The notes under the pieces were generated by a model, which saw only the letters and a list, made by a program, of their open reading frames with translations, was not told the origin of the DNA and did no database searches. A stretch of 64,000 nt of DNA from Agromyces sp. S2-1-8 (GTDB lineage: Bacteria; Actinomycetota; Actinomycetes; Actinomycetales; Microbacteriaceae): the NCBI RefSeq assembly GCF_021129215.1, contig NZ_JAJOLP010000001.1:186001-250000 (forward strand). The letters are read 5' to 3'. Shown here in pieces: positions 21,835-30,534 of this stretch. Positions within the stretch are counted from its first letter, which is position 1. Each line of letters begins with the position of its first letter. The position numbers and the translations under genes are program-made.

Positions 21835-22914
21835 TCAGAGACCCGAGTACGCGTGCAGCCCCTTGAAGAACAGGTTGACCACGGTGAAGTTGAACAGCAC
21901 CGTCGAGAAGCCGATGATCGCGAGCCAGGCCGAGCGCGAACCGCGCCAGCCGCGCGTCGCGCGCGCGTGGATGTAGCCGGCGTAGACCACCCAGATGATG
22001 AAGGTCCACACCTCCTTGGTGTCCCAGCCCCAGTAGCGGCCCCAGGCGCGCTCGGCCCAGATCGCGCCGGCCATGAGGGTGAACGTCCAGAGGATGAAGC
22101 CGATGATCGTGACCCGGTAGGCGAGGGTCTCGAGCGTGACCGAGTCGGGCAGCGTCGCGAGGAAGCTCTTCTTCACGGCCTGCGCGCTCGCCACGAGCGA
22201 CTCGCGTCGCGCCTGCATGAGCTGCACGACCGAGAGCGCGAAGCTCAGCGCGAAGAAGCCGACCGACGTCGTCGCCACGAACACGTGGATCACGAGCCAC
22301 GCCGACTGCAGTGCCGGCGGCAGCGGCACGACCGAGACGTAGAAGTTCACCGTCGCGACGCCGAGCAGGATGAGCACGAGCCCCGTGACGAACGTGCCGA
22401 GGAACCGCAGGTCGTGCTTCGCGACCAGCAGCACGACGAGATAGACCGTCGTGATCACGAGCGTGCCGGTGAGCGCGAACTCGTACATGTTGGCCCACGG
22501 CACGCGCTCGGCGGCGATGCCGCGCAGCACGTCGGCGGTGAGGTGCAGCAGCCAGGCGACGACCGTCATCGCGACCGCGACGCGCAGCGCCGGCGAACGC
22601 CCGTAGTCGACGGTCGCACCGTCGTCGACGGCGCTCTTCCAGCGCGAGCGACGGCCTGCGGCGGGCGACCCGGTCGAACCGGATGCCGCGACCGGGGCCG
22701 CACCGGCCGTCGACGCCTTCGCCGCGGCGGCCGCCTGCAGCACGCCGACACGTTCGCCCGTGCTCTCTGCCGAGGCATCCACCGCCGCGTCTGCCGCCGC
22801 CGCGGCCGCAGCACCGCGCTTCGCGAGGTCGATCGCGTACGCGATGAACGCGATCGCGTACACGGCCATCGCCGAGTAGACGCAGAGGACCGAGATTTCG
22901 TCGAGGGAGGGCAC
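21835..22914 (-). CDS. ccsB: CcsB/CcsA-type cytochrome c biogenesis (heme handling) protein
   Basis: With ResB this membrane protein delivers heme across the membrane and ligates it to apocytochrome c (System II). It has 359 residues. An Ala-rich cytosolic loop (about 30-80) is followed by several helices and the tryptophan-rich WWD motif, WGRYWGWDTKEVWTFIIW, which binds heme. Conserved His residues occur in LLHLTADVLRG and VIHVFVATTSVG. It starts with GTG at 22914, 9 nt after the resB stop, and is the last gene of the operon that begins with the histidine phosphatase. Confidence 0.93.
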   Translation of the reverse strand: MPSLDEISVLCVYSAMAVYAIAFIAYAIDLAKRGAAAAAAADAAVDASAESTGERVGVLQAAAAAKASTAGAAPVAASGSTGSPAAGRRSRWKSAVDDGATVDYGRSPALRVAVAMTVVAWLLHLTADVLRGIAAERVPWANMYEFALTGTLVITTVYLVVLLVAKHDLRFLGTFVTGLVLILLGVATVNFYVSVVPLPPALQSAWLVIHVFVATTSVGFFALSFALSVVQLMQARRESLVASAQAVKKSFLATLPDSVTLETLAYRVTIIGFILWTFTLMAGAIWAERAWGRYWGWDTKEVWTFIIWVVYAGYIHARATRGWRGSRSAWLAIIGFSTVLFNFTVVNLFFKGLHAYSGL

Positions 22915-22923
22915 GTGACTACC

Positions 22924-24768
22924 TTACGTCGTGGGTTTCGCGGTGTCGTCTGGGGATTCGGCGGCGGCCGCCGGCACCGGCGCGGCGTCGTCGGCCGCTT
23001 CGGGAACCGGCCCGGCGAGCCGGTCGGCGAACGCGGCGACGGCCTGTTCGAGGTTCGGGTCCTCGCCGCGCGCGAGGCCGGCGAACTCGAGCACGCGGGT
23101 GCCGTCGCGGCGCGTGGCGACCTTCACCCACATGCGGCGGCGCGGCACGAAGAGCGAGAGCAGCAGTCCGCCGAGGATGAGGATCGCGAACACCAGCACC
23201 CAGCCCTGCGTCGGGTCGTGGTGGATGTCGAACGACGCGAACCGCTTGACCGACTGGTCGAACGAGCGGTCGTCGGTCGGCGCGGCGTCGGCCCGGTCGG
23301 CCGCGACCTCGACCGCGGGAGCCGCATCGGTGCTGTCGTCGACGAACTCGACCGTGCCGCGTCCGCCGGGCAGTTCGGTCACCTGCCCGGGCATGAGCTC
23401 GATCGAGGCGACGTCGGTGTTGCGACCGTTCAGCTGCGTCATGTCCGACGGGTCGAGCGTGTAGACCGACGTGGGCTTGCCCGCGTCGATGCCGAGGTCG
23501 CCCTCGTAGACCGTGAGCGACAGCACCGGGTAGACGAGGTCGGGATACGTCGAGGCCGACGCGCCGTTGTCCATCGTCTCCTGCGTCGGGTAGAACAGGC
23601 CGATCATGCCGAGCTGTTCGTCGAGCCCGTCGGTGACCTTGATGACGCCGATCGAGAACAGGTTCGCGTCCTGCGGCAGGAACGGCACCGCGTCGTCGAA
23701 CACGACCTCGCCCGACGGGTCGCGGACGACGACGTGCGGTGCGTAGCCGTTGCCGAGCAGGTAGACGTCGGTGCCGTGGGTGCGCAGCGGGTCGTTGACC
23801 TTGACCGCGCCCTCTTCGAGGGTGCCGTCGCGGTCGGTCACGGTGACGTGCGCGGTGAAGTCGACGGGCTGGCCGAGCGCGTCCTGGTTCTCGGTCTCGT
23901 ACACCGCGTCGAGCTCGCCGAGCGAGAGCTTGTACGGGTCGAGCTCGGCGTCGCTGAAGAACCGGCCGGGGTTGAACGAGTCGAACGCGGCGAGCGTGTT
24001 GACGAACGACTGCCCCTCGACGACGACGCGCTGGCCGGCGAAGCCGAACCCGCCGCCGACGCCGACGGCGACGAGCACGCCGAGCATCGCCGTGTGGAAC
24101 ACGAGGTTGCCGGTCTCGCGCAGGTACCCGCGTTCGGCCGACACGCTCGGGTCGCCCCGCAGTTCGTACGGTTCGACGCGGTACCCCTGCTGCTTCAGCA
24201 GCTTGGATGCCTCGGCCACCGCCGTCTCGGCGTCGACGCCGTCGGGCAGGGCGCGCTCGGTGTAGCCCGCAAGGCGGTTCAGCCGGGCCGGCGTGCGCGG
24301 CGGCCGGGCGCGCAGCGCCTCGAAGTGGTGCTTCGTGCGCGGGATGATGCAGCCGATGAGCGACACGAACAGCAGCAGGTACACGGCCGAGAACCAGGCC
24401 GACGTGTAGACGTCGAACATCTGGAACCGGTCGAGCACCGGCGCGAGGTCGGGGTTGTCGGTGAAGTACTGGGTGACGCCGTTCGGGTCGCTCGAGCGCT
24501 GCGGCACGAGCGAGCCCGGCACCGCGGCGATCGCGAGGAGCAGCAGCAGCAGGATCGCCGTGCGCATGCTCGTGAGCTGTCGCCAGCCGAACCGCAGCCA
24601 GCCGACGAAGCCCAGCTTCGGCTGGGCGATGCCGTCGCCGCGGTCGCCCGGGGCGGGCGCCTTGGGCTCGGGCGAGTCGAAGTGATCGGCGGGGCGCAGC
24701 GGATCGACGCCGTGCGTGTCGTGAGCCGGTCGAGGGCCCTTCCGATCAGAGGACGAGGTCGATGCCAC
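22924..24768 (-). CDS. resB: ResB-like cytochrome c biogenesis protein
   Basis: This 614-residue membrane protein is the heme-delivery partner of CcsB. It has a hydrophilic N-terminus (about 60 residues) and then [21 protein letters not shown]-type ResB helices. The segments [10 protein letters not shown] and [22 protein letters not shown] follow, then [21 protein letters not shown] large extracytoplasmic domain is followed by a last helix ([18 protein letters not shown]) and an acidic tail. The likely start is GTG at 24768, which overlaps the ccdA 3' end by 23 nt, so translation is probably coupled. Confidence 0.93.
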   Translation of the reverse strand: MASTSSSDRKGPRPAHDTHGVDPLRPADHFDSPEPKAPAPGDRGDGIAQPKLGFVGWLRFGWRQLTSMRTAILLLLLLAIAAVPGSLVPQRSSDPNGVTQYFTDNPDLAPVLDRFQMFDVYTSAWFSAVYLLLFVSLIGCIIPRTKHHFEALRARPPRTPARLNRLAGYTERALPDGVDAETAVAEASKLLKQQGYRVEPYELRGDPSVSAERGYLRETGNLVFHTAMLGVLVAVGVGGGFGFAGQRVVVEGQSFVNTLAAFDSFNPGRFFSDAELDPYKLSLGELDAVYETENQDALGQPVDFTAHVTVTDRDGTLEEGAVKVNDPLRTHGTDVYLLGNGYAPHVVVRDPSGEVVFDDAVPFLPQDANLFSIGVIKVTDGLDEQLGMIGLFYPTQETMDNGASASTYPDLVYPVLSLTVYEGDLGIDAGKPTSVYTLDPSDMTQLNGRNTDVASIELMPGQVTELPGGRGTVEFVDDSTDAAPAVEVAADRADAAPTDDRSFDQSVKRFASFDIHHDPTQGWVLVFAILILGGLLLSLFVPRRRMWVKVATRRDGTRVLEFAGLARGEDPNLEQAVAAFADRLAGPVPEAADDAAPVPAAAAESPDDTAKPTT

Positions 24769-25498
24769 TCATCACTCCCTGCAGGTCGCTCATCCACGCG
24801 GTCCAGAGGCCCGACACCATGATCAGTCCGATCACGATGAGCAGGCCGCCGCCGATGAGGTTGATGGTGCGGACATGTCGTCGCAGGAACGCCATCGACC
24901 CCGTCACCCAGCCGAACCCGAGGGCGACGAGGAGGAAGGGAATGCCGAGGCCGATGCAGTACGCGAGGCCGAGCAGCACGCCGCGCCAGACCGACTCGCT
25001 GTTGAGGCTCAGCGCGGACACGGCGACGAGGGCCGGGCCCATGCACGGGGTCCAGCCGAGGCCGAACACGACGCCGAGCAGCGGCGCACCCGCGAGCCCC
25101 GTCGCGGGCCGCCAGCTCGGCTTGAACTGGCGCTGCATGAAGGTGAACTGGCCGATGAACACGAGGCCCATGCCGATGAGCACGACGCCGAGCACGCGCG
25201 TGATCGGGTCCTGCCAGGCGCGCAGCCACGCGCCCGCCGCGCCCGCGAGCGCGGAGTAGATGAGGAAGATCGCCGTGAATCCGGCGATGAAGAGCAGCAC
25301 GCCGAGCAACAGGCGACGGCGGTTGCGTCGTTCGATCGCGGCATCGGCCGAGGCATCCGTGAACCCGCCGATGTAGCCGAGGTAGCCCGGAACCAGCGGG
25401 AGCACGCACGGCGAGAGGAACGAGATGACGCCGGCCGCGAGGGCGATCGGCACCGCGATGAGGAGTTGGCCGCTGAAGACGATCTCGCCGGGCGACAC
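24746..25498 (-). CDS. ccdA: CcdA, thiol-disulfide electron transporter
   Basis: This DsbD-family protein passes electrons from cytosolic thioredoxin across the membrane to ResA. It has 250 residues and six to seven helices. The two membrane cysteines are in [16 protein letters not shown] (C31) and [15 protein letters not shown], the classic CcdA pair. It starts with GTG at 25498, 1 nt after the resA stop, and its end overlaps resB. Together with ResA it reduces apocytochrome c cysteines before heme attachment. Confidence 0.95.
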   Translation of the reverse strand: MSPGEIVFSGQLLIAVPIALAAGVISFLSPCVLPLVPGYLGYIGGFTDASADAAIERRNRRRLLLGVLLFIAGFTAIFLIYSALAGAAGAWLRAWQDPITRVLGVVLIGMGLVFIGQFTFMQRQFKPSWRPATGLAGAPLLGVVFGLGWTPCMGPALVAVSALSLNSESVWRGVLLGLAYCIGLGIPFLLVALGFGWVTGSMAFLRRHVRTINLIGGGLLIVIGLIMVSGLWTAWMSDLQGVMSGIDLVL

Positions 25499-25499
25499 G

Positions 25500-26147
25500 T
25501 CAGTTCTCCTCGAGCAGGCTGTCGACGAGCCCGCGGAGGATCGACGCGTCCTCGAGCTGGCCGAGCACCCGGGCCGCGACGCGGCCCTGCTTGTCGAGCA
25601 CCAGCGTCGTCGGCACTGCGGCGGGCGGAACGTCGCCCGCGAACGCGAGCTGCACGTCGCCGTCGTCGACGTCGAGGATCGAGGGGTACTCGACGCCGTA
25701 GGTCTTCTCGAAGGCGTTGGCGTTGCCGGCCTGGTCGCGCACGTTCACGCCGACGAAAGCGACATCCTCTTCGCCCGAGCCGTAGTGATCGTAGACCTCT
25801 TCGAGGATGGGCGCCTCGACCCGGCACGGCGCGCAGCCCGCGTACCAGAAGTTCACGACCGTGACCTGGCCCTCGGTGTCGGCCGAGTCGAACTCGTCGC
25901 CGTCGGCCGTCTCGCCCGAGAACGCGACGGGCTCGCCGCGCGAGCCCTCGTCGAACTCCGAGATGCTGCCGTCACCGGCGATGTAGTTCTTGCCGCTGCC
26001 CTCGCGGAACTGGTCGGCGAGCGGGTCGCTCGTGCAGCCCGTCAACAGCAGCGCGGTCGCCGCGGCGATCGCGACGATCCCGACCGTCGGTCGAGTAGCG
26101 CCGCGCGCAGCGCGACGCGTATCGAGACCACGTGCACGAACACGCAT
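25500..26147 (-). CDS. resA: ResA/TlpA-like lipoprotein thioredoxin
   Basis: This extracytoplasmic thioredoxin reduces the CxxCH cysteines of apocytochrome c. It has 215 residues. The lipoprotein signal has lipobox LLLTGC (C38), and the thioredoxin site is [10 protein letters not shown] (C105, C108), with the cis-Pro region at AVPTTLVLD. The ATG at 26147 overlaps the phosphatase stop as TGATG, so the genes are coupled. Odd point: residues 5-19 ([15 protein letters not shown]) are encoded by a copy of the dispersed repeat, giving an unusually long Arg-rich n-region before the signal core. Confidence 0.93.
   Translation of the reverse strand: MRVRARGLDTRRAARGATRPTVGIVAIAAATALLLTGCTSDPLADQFREGSGKNYIAGDGSISEFDEGSRGEPVAFSGETADGDEFDSADTEGQVTVVNFWYAGCAPCRVEAPILEEVYDHYGSGEEDVAFVGVNVRDQAGNANAFEKTYGVEYPSILDVDDGDVQLAFAGDVPPAAVPTTLVLDKQGRVAARVLGQLEDASILRGLVDSLLEEN
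26089..26129. repeat. Dispersed repeat copy inside the resA signal-peptide codons
   Basis: GGTCGAGTAGCGCCGCGCGC... to GCGTATCGAGACC, in frame with resA and lying between its ATG and the hydrophobic core of the signal. Confidence 0.75.
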
Positions 26148-26812
26148 CACACCGCACCCACATCCGTCGCCTGCGCGGCGAGTCCCGCCGCGGGATCCGT
26201 GTACCCGACCTCGACGAAGCGGCGTCCGGCGGCACTGCCTGCGGCGCCCTGCATCTCGAGGGTCGTGATGCTCGACAGCGCGCAGCGTCGTCGCCGCGGG
26301 TCGTGCGAGAGTCGGACGCCGGCGAGGTGGCGGTGCACCATCCAGATCGGAAGCTGATGGCTCACGATCACGACGTCGCCGCCGTCGGCTGCGTTCCACG
26401 CGTCCTCGATGGCGGCCATCATGCGCGCCGCGATCGAGCCGAACGGCTCGCCCCAGCTCGGCTCCCAGGGGTTCACGAGCAGACCCCAATTGCGGATGTC
26501 GCGGAGCGCGCCGCCCGGGCCGCGCATGCGCTTGCCCTCGAAGCGGTTCTCGGGCTCGATCACCCGTTCGTCGAGCGTCGGCTCGAGGTCGAACGCGGCC
26601 GCGATCGGCTCGCCCGACTGCTGCGTGCGCTGCAGCGGCGAGGTGATGAGCGCCGAGACGGGGCGACCGCGCGCGACGAGGTCGTCGGCGGCGGTCTTCG
26701 CCATCTCGCGGCCGAGATCGCTGAGCCCGTAGCCGGGAAGACGGCCGTAGAGCACGCCCTGCGGGTTGAACACCTCGCCATGGCGCACGAGATGTATCTG
26801 CTCGGCCGGCAC
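26147..26812 (-). CDS. Histidine phosphatase (phosphoglycerate mutase-like)
   Basis: This 221-residue protein has the phosphohistidine motif HLVRHGEV (His11), the second Arg in LITSPLQRTQQSGEP, a central acidic region (DERVIEPENRFEG) and the second catalytic His in VVIVSHQLPIW. It is the first gene of the cytochrome c maturation operon, a conserved actinobacterial position (cf. Rv0525-Rv0529 of M. tuberculosis), but its substrate is unknown. GTG at 26812 is preferred, because TAGACT ends 7 nt upstream; upstream ATG codons would lie on the far side of that box. Confidence 0.9.
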   Translation of the reverse strand: MPAEQIHLVRHGEVFNPQGVLYGRLPGYGLSDLGREMAKTAADDLVARGRPVSALITSPLQRTQQSGEPIAAAFDLEPTLDERVIEPENRFEGKRMRGPGGALRDIRNWGLLVNPWEPSWGEPFGSIAARMMAAIEDAWNAADGGDVVIVSHQLPIWMVHRHLAGVRLSHDPRRRRCALSSITTLEMQGAAGSAAGRRFVEVGYTDPAAGLAAQATDVGAV

Positions 26813-26819
26813 GGGTTCC

Positions 26820-26825
26820 AGTCTA
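26820..26825 (-). promoter_or_regulatory. Leaderless -10 box for the cytochrome c maturation operon
   Basis: Minus-strand TAGACT, GGAACCC, then GTG at 26812. Confidence 0.6.
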
Positions 26826-26873
26826 GAGAGCCGCATCCTTTGAATCCGCCGAGACCCCGTCGGTCGAGAAGTG

Positions 26874-26908
26874 GGTTGAGTAGGCGCGAAGCGCCGTATC
26901 TCGAAACC
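26874..26908. repeat. Dispersed repeat copy, intergenic
   Basis: GGTTGAGTAGGCGCGAAGCG...CGTATCTCGAAACC. The inner GGCGCGAAGCGCC forms a short hairpin. It lies between the phosphatase promoter and the DyP 3' end; the rest of 26826-27030 shows no gene. Confidence 0.75.
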
Positions 26909-27030
26909 TAGCGCCCGACGGAAGAGGACGCGTTTCGAGGCCACCCGGCCCGCGGAGACCCGATTCGGAGAACGCGACCAGATGACCGCATGACCACACG
27001 GCGGCGTGGGGGAACGCCCTGGAGCGGGTT

Positions 27031-27996
27031 CTACGAGGTGGTCAACCCATCAGCGATCCCCTCCAGCAACTGCAGCGACGGCACGAAGAACGTCGCGCCG
27101 GTGGCGGCCGTCGAGACGTCGAGGATCCGGTCGTGGAACCCCGGCGGGTCTCCGAGGAACATGCGCTGCAGCATCCGTTCGATCACCCACAGGCGGCGGG
27201 TGTACCCGATGAAGTAGGTGCCGTACTCGCCGGCCGCGGGACTCCCGAAGGGCATGTTGTCGCGCAGGATGTCGAACTCGTTGCCGTCGTCGTCGGTGAC
27301 CGTCGCGAGCGTCTTGTGCGCGCGCTGCGGCTCGGTGTCGTCGAGTTCGAGGTCGTCGGCCTTGCGGCGGCCGATCACGGCCTCCTGCTGTTCGGTGGTG
27401 AGCGCGTTCCAGGCGCCGAGGTCGTGCAGGTACTTCTGCACGACGACGTAGCTGCCGCCGGCGAACGCCTCGTCCTCGTCGCCGATGAGGGTCGCGTCGG
27501 CCATGCCGCGCCCCGTCGGGTTCGCGGTGCCGTCGACGAAGCCGAGCAGGTCGCGGGCGTCGAAGTAGCGGAATCCGTTGACCTCGTCGACGACCTCGAC
27601 CGAGTCGCCGAGCTGCTCGAACAGCAGCCGCTCGAACTCGAAGCAGAAGTCGGGGCGTTCGGCGCGGATGTGGAACAGCAGATCGCCCGGCGTCGACGGC
27701 GCCGTGTGCTTCGGGCCTGCGATCGCGGCGAAGGGATGCAGCTCCGCGGGTCGGTCACTGCGGCCGAGCCGATCCCAGGCGCCGGATCCGATGCCGACGA
27801 TGCACGAGAGGTTCGCCCCGAGGTCGCGGAAGCCGACCGACTTGACGAGGTCGTCGATGCCGGCCACGACCTCGAGTGCGGTCTTCAGCTGCTCCGGTGC
27901 CGGGCCGATCGTCACGGTGAGAAAGACGGCCGAACGCGACAGCGGCGCGTCGACCTGCTGCGCGTCGAACGGGACTCGGCGGCCGGTCGTGTCCAT
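27031..27996 (-). CDS. DyP-type heme peroxidase
   Basis: This dye-decolourising peroxidase has 321 residues, no signal peptide and B-type length. The distal motif is LLGFVDGTANP (GxxDG, catalytic Asp155). The proximal heme His is in PQRAHKTLATV (His227), and the distal Arg in FDILRDNMPFGS (Arg245). The usual C-terminal encapsulin-targeting peptide is not evident and no encapsulin gene is adjacent, so free cytosolic action is likelier. AGGGAG precedes the ATG by 6-9 nt. Natural substrates are unknown. Confidence 0.93.
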   Translation of the reverse strand: MDTTGRRVPFDAQQVDAPLSRSAVFLTVTIGPAPEQLKTALEVVAGIDDLVKSVGFRDLGANLSCIVGIGSGAWDRLGRSDRPAELHPFAAIAGPKHTAPSTPGDLLFHIRAERPDFCFEFERLLFEQLGDSVEVVDEVNGFRYFDARDLLGFVDGTANPTGRGMADATLIGDEDEAFAGGSYVVVQKYLHDLGAWNALTTEQQEAVIGRRKADDLELDDTEPQRAHKTLATVTDDDGNEFDILRDNMPFGSPAAGEYGTYFIGYTRRLWVIERMLQRMFLGDPPGFHDRILDVSTAATGATFFVPSLQLLEGIADGLTTS

Positions 27997-28158
27997 CGTG
28001 TGCTCCCTCGTCGGCGACGGTTCCTGCGGTCACCCTACGGCCGGCCGGGCCGACATGTCACGTGTTCTGGTTGCACGCCCGAAGTCCATCGGCAACCCGC
28101 TGAACGCGCCCCGCTCATCGGAAGCGCGCTCGGCGCAGCGTGCGACTCGTAGCTCGTC

Positions 28159-28611
28159 TCAGCCCCGGAGCGCGGGTATGCGCCGCGCCCAGAGTGTGTT
28201 CATGCTGCAGAGGGCGGCTGGAGCAATGACGAAGAGCGGTACGTAAAGACCCAAGCTCATCGGATATCCCCATGGGATCAGGTAGTAGACGGAAAGCGCA
28301 CCCATCGCAGTTCCAAGGCCGACACTGGCTGCCTCGATCCACTCTGCTCGCACGAACAGCCCAACAACAAGGCGAACCAGCGCGCCCAAGCCCGCCACAG
28401 CGGCGCCGATGAAGACTCCGGCGCAGGCTCCGCCGACAGCGAAGAAGGCCGCGATGCCCGCGCCTTGTCGCAGAGCCGCATCGGTGAGAACGAGCGCATG
28501 GAGCAGACCGAACACAGCGCCGAGCAGAAGCCCGCCTACAGCACCGAGCAGAAGCAGCTCAGCGGCCCAGCCGGGTTTCGGTGGAACATAGCGGCTGGAC
28601 TGCACGATCAC
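28159..28611 (-). CDS. Four-helix membrane protein, unknown, atypical composition
   Basis: This 150-residue protein has about four hydrophobic segments, including LLLLGAVGGLLLGAVFGLL, GIAAFFAVGGACAGVFIGAAV and YVPLFVIAPAALC, and no known motif. GTG at 28611 overlaps the preceding stop as GTGA, so it is coupled to the gene upstream. Base use is visibly less GC-rich at third positions than in its neighbours, suggesting transfer. The pair may form one membrane complex. Function is unknown. Confidence 0.7.
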   Translation of the reverse strand: MIVQSSRYVPPKPGWAAELLLLGAVGGLLLGAVFGLLHALVLTDAALRQGAGIAAFFAVGGACAGVFIGAAVAGLGALVRLVVGLFVRAEWIEAASVGLGTAMGALSVYYLIPWGYPMSLGLYVPLFVIAPAALCSMNTLWARRIPALRG

Positions 28612-28916
28612 AGATTCTGCGTCCACGTCATGGGGTTGTCGCGAAGCGTCGAGTTGCGCTGGGCGAGGCCGATGAAGCCGATGGTTCCGAGCAGGACCGG
28701 CGCTGGAACTGTGAGCACCCAGAACGACCCGAGCGTGAGCGTGCCCGCGATGCCTTCCGAGATGAGCCACACGATGATCGGCACGTACATCACGGTCGCC
28801 ACGACGCCGGCCACAATGAGGAAGAGGCGTGCGCGGCGAGCCCGCACCGGAGCGTACTCATCCACCTCGATGTCTCTCGCCCGCTTCTTGCGGCGACGCT
28901 GCCCGCTTGAACCCAT
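28608..28916 (-). CDS. Two-helix membrane protein with basic N-terminus, unknown
   Basis: This 102-residue protein has a strongly basic start (SGQRRRKKRARDIEVDEYAP), then two membrane segments (LFLIVAGVVATVMYVPIIVWLI and LTVPAPVLLGTIGFIGLA). ATG at 28916 follows AGGACGGGATGAG; a start at 28979 would lie inside the large inverted repeat and is rejected. It is co-transcribed with the next gene (GTGA overlap) and shares its atypical composition. Unknown function. Confidence 0.7.
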   Translation of the reverse strand: MGSSGQRRRKKRARDIEVDEYAPVRARRARLFLIVAGVVATVMYVPIIVWLISEGIAGTLTLGSFWVLTVPAPVLLGTIGFIGLAQRNSTLRDNPMTWTQNL

Positions 28917-28946
28917 CTCATCCCGTCCTCTCCGACGCCCGATCGC

Positions 28947-29010
28947 ACTTACAGGATGAGCGGACCACCACTCTCGCATGCGGGGGTGGTGGTCCGCTCA
29001 TCCTGTAAGT
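28947..29010. repeat. Perfect 25-bp inverted repeat with 14-nt loop
   Basis: The left arm starts ACTTACAGGATGAGCGGACC (28947-28971). The right arm is its exact reverse complement (28986-29010), and the loop contains GCATGC. It lies between divergent genes (starts at 28916 and 29117), where a terminator is not expected. It could be a terminator of an unseen small RNA, a MITE-like remnant or an mRNA leader structure. Confidence 0.85.
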
Positions 29011-29024
29011 CGTGCGGCAGGAGG

Positions 29025-29068
29025 GCTTCGATAGGCGTCGACGTCGTCGGCGCTGCTCAACCGACGGG
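29025..29068. repeat. Degenerate dispersed repeat upstream of aspS
   Basis: GCTTCGATAGGCGTCGACGT... to GCTGCTCAACCGAC resembles the GGTCTCGATACGC...CTCGACC family. Confidence 0.4.
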
Positions 29069-29102
29069 AAACCGGCCGAATCGGGCGATCGCCCTGCTCA
29101 AG

Positions 29103-29108
29103 TAGACT
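29103..29108 (+). promoter_or_regulatory. -10 box at the aspS start
   Basis: TAGACT lies 8 nt before the GTG at 29117, giving a leaderless or 1-2 nt leader message. Confidence 0.55.
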
Positions 29109-29116
29109 TTCCCGCT

Positions 29117-30466
29117 GTGAACAACCGCACCCTCGTCAAGAACCTCGCCGCCCTGCCCGACGGCCCCGTCACCGTGTCCGGATGGGTCGAGACGGTTCGC
29201 GATCAGAAGAAGGTGCAGTTCGTCATCCTGCGCGATGAGACCGGGGCCGTGCAGCTCGTGAACCCCGCCACGCGCGAGCTCGACGAGAGCCAGCAGGGCG
29301 ACGCCGAGGCATCCGCCCGCCTGGCGACGACCGAGGCGATCTCGGCCCTCGCGCACGGCTCGTTCATCACCGTGACCGGCGAGCTCAAGCACGACGAGCG
29401 CGTCAAGCTCGGCGGCATCGAGGTGAAGCTCGCCACGCTCGACGTCGTCGCGGCCGCGAACCCCGAGACGCCCATCGCAGCCGACTCGAGCCTCGACAAG
29501 CGCATGGACTGGCGCTTCCTCGACCTGCGCCACCCGAAGCAGAACCTCATCTTCCGCATCCAGACGACGTTCCTGCACGCGCTGCGCGGCGTCTGGGTCG
29601 AGAAGGGCCTCATCGAGATCCAGACCCCGAAGCTCATGGCATCGGCCTCCGAGTCGCGCGCCGAGCTGTTCGAGGTCGAGTACTTCGAGGGCAAGGCGTA
29701 CCTCGCGCAGAGCCCGCAGTTCTTCAAGCAGATGGCGCAGGCCGCCGGCTTCGGCGGCGTGTTCGAGGTCGGCCCCGCGTTCCGCGCCGACCCCTCGTTC
29801 ACGAGCCGCCACGCGACCGAGTTCACCTCGATCGACACCGAGATCAGCTGGATCGATTCGCACGAAGATGTCATGAACCTCCATGAGGAGCTCATGGTCG
29901 CGGGCTTCCAGGCCGTCGTCGACAAGCACGGTGCCGAGATCAAGGAGCTCTTCGACCTCGAGATCCAGGTGCCGTCGCGGCCGTTCCCGCGCATCCCCCT
30001 CGCCGAGGCGAAGCAGATCGTCGCCGACCGCGGCTACGTCATCCCCCGCGCCGACGCCGACATGGACCCCGAGGGCGAGCGCCAGATCTCGGCGTACGTC
30101 AAGGAGACGTACGGCCACGACTTCGTCTTCCTGACCGACTACGCGGCGAGCATCCGGCCGTTCTACCACATGCGGCACGCGGATGACTCGGAGCTGACGA
30201 ACTCGTACGACCTCATCTACAACGGCGTCGAGATCTCGACGGGCGCGCAGCGCGAGCACCGCATCGACGTGCTCGTCGAGCAGGCGCGCGACAAGGGCAT
30301 GGACCCGGAGGAGCTCGAGTTCTACCTCGACTTCTTCCGCTACGGCGTGCCGCCGCACGGCGGCTTCGGCATGGGCCTCGCCCGCGTGCTGATGCTCATG
30401 CTCGACGAGCACTCGATCCGCGAGACGACGTACCTGTTCCGCGGTCCGACGCGCCTGCTGCCGTAG
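29117..30466 (+). CDS. aspS: Archaeal-type aspartyl-tRNA synthetase (likely aspartate--tRNA(Asp/Asn) ligase)
   Basis: This class IIb synthetase has 449 residues. An N-terminal OB fold (VTVSGWVETVRDQKKVQFVILRD, then TGAVQLV) is followed by motif 1 around IQTTFLHALRGVWVEKGLIE. The binding loop is AYLAQSPQFFKQM, motif 2 is VGPAFRADPSFTSRHATEF, and motif 3 is GGFGMGLARVLMLML. It lacks the GAD insertion of the usual 590-residue bacterial AspRS, so it matches the short archaeal form, which is often non-discriminating and paired with GatCAB to make Asn-tRNA. The GTG start is set by the -10 box 8 nt upstream and by the OB-fold start; a longer frame begins in the repeats. Confidence 0.9.
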   Translation: MNNRTLVKNLAALPDGPVTVSGWVETVRDQKKVQFVILRDETGAVQLVNPATRELDESQQGDAEASARLATTEAISALAHGSFITVTGELKHDERVKLGGIEVKLATLDVVAAANPETPIAADSSLDKRMDWRFLDLRHPKQNLIFRIQTTFLHALRGVWVEKGLIEIQTPKLMASASESRAELFEVEYFEGKAYLAQSPQFFKQMAQAAGFGGVFEVGPAFRADPSFTSRHATEFTSIDTEISWIDSHEDVMNLHEELMVAGFQAVVDKHGAEIKELFDLEIQVPSRPFPRIPLAEAKQIVADRGYVIPRADADMDPEGERQISAYVKETYGHDFVFLTDYAASIRPFYHMRHADDSELTNSYDLIYNGVEISTGAQREHRIDVLVEQARDKGMDPEELEFYLDFFRYGVPPHGGFGMGLARVLMLMLDEHSIRETTYLFRGPTRLLP

Positions 30467-30522
30467 TCCCGCGGCAGGCCATCGGCCGGCCGGCGCCGAG
30501 GTCGCGCATCCCCGCGAGCCCG

Positions 30523-30528
30523 TAGGCT
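30523..30528 (+). promoter_or_regulatory. Leaderless -10 box, FGE gene
   Basis: TAGGCT, CGAGTC, then ATG at 30535. Confidence 0.6.
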
Positions 30529-30534
30529 CGAGTC

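Noticed and set aside
27031-27996. DyP peroxidase as an encapsulin cargo
   Set aside because: No encapsulin gene is adjacent and the C-terminus lacks the usual targeting peptide.
28917-28979. Longer N-terminus for the membrane gene starting at 28916
   Set aside because: The start at 28979 would lie in the loop of the perfect inverted repeat with no ribosome site; 28916 has a purine-rich site.
29012-29116. Upstream extension of the aspS reading frame
   Set aside because: It begins in the repeat region, lies before the -10 box and adds residues not found in the OB fold of this family.
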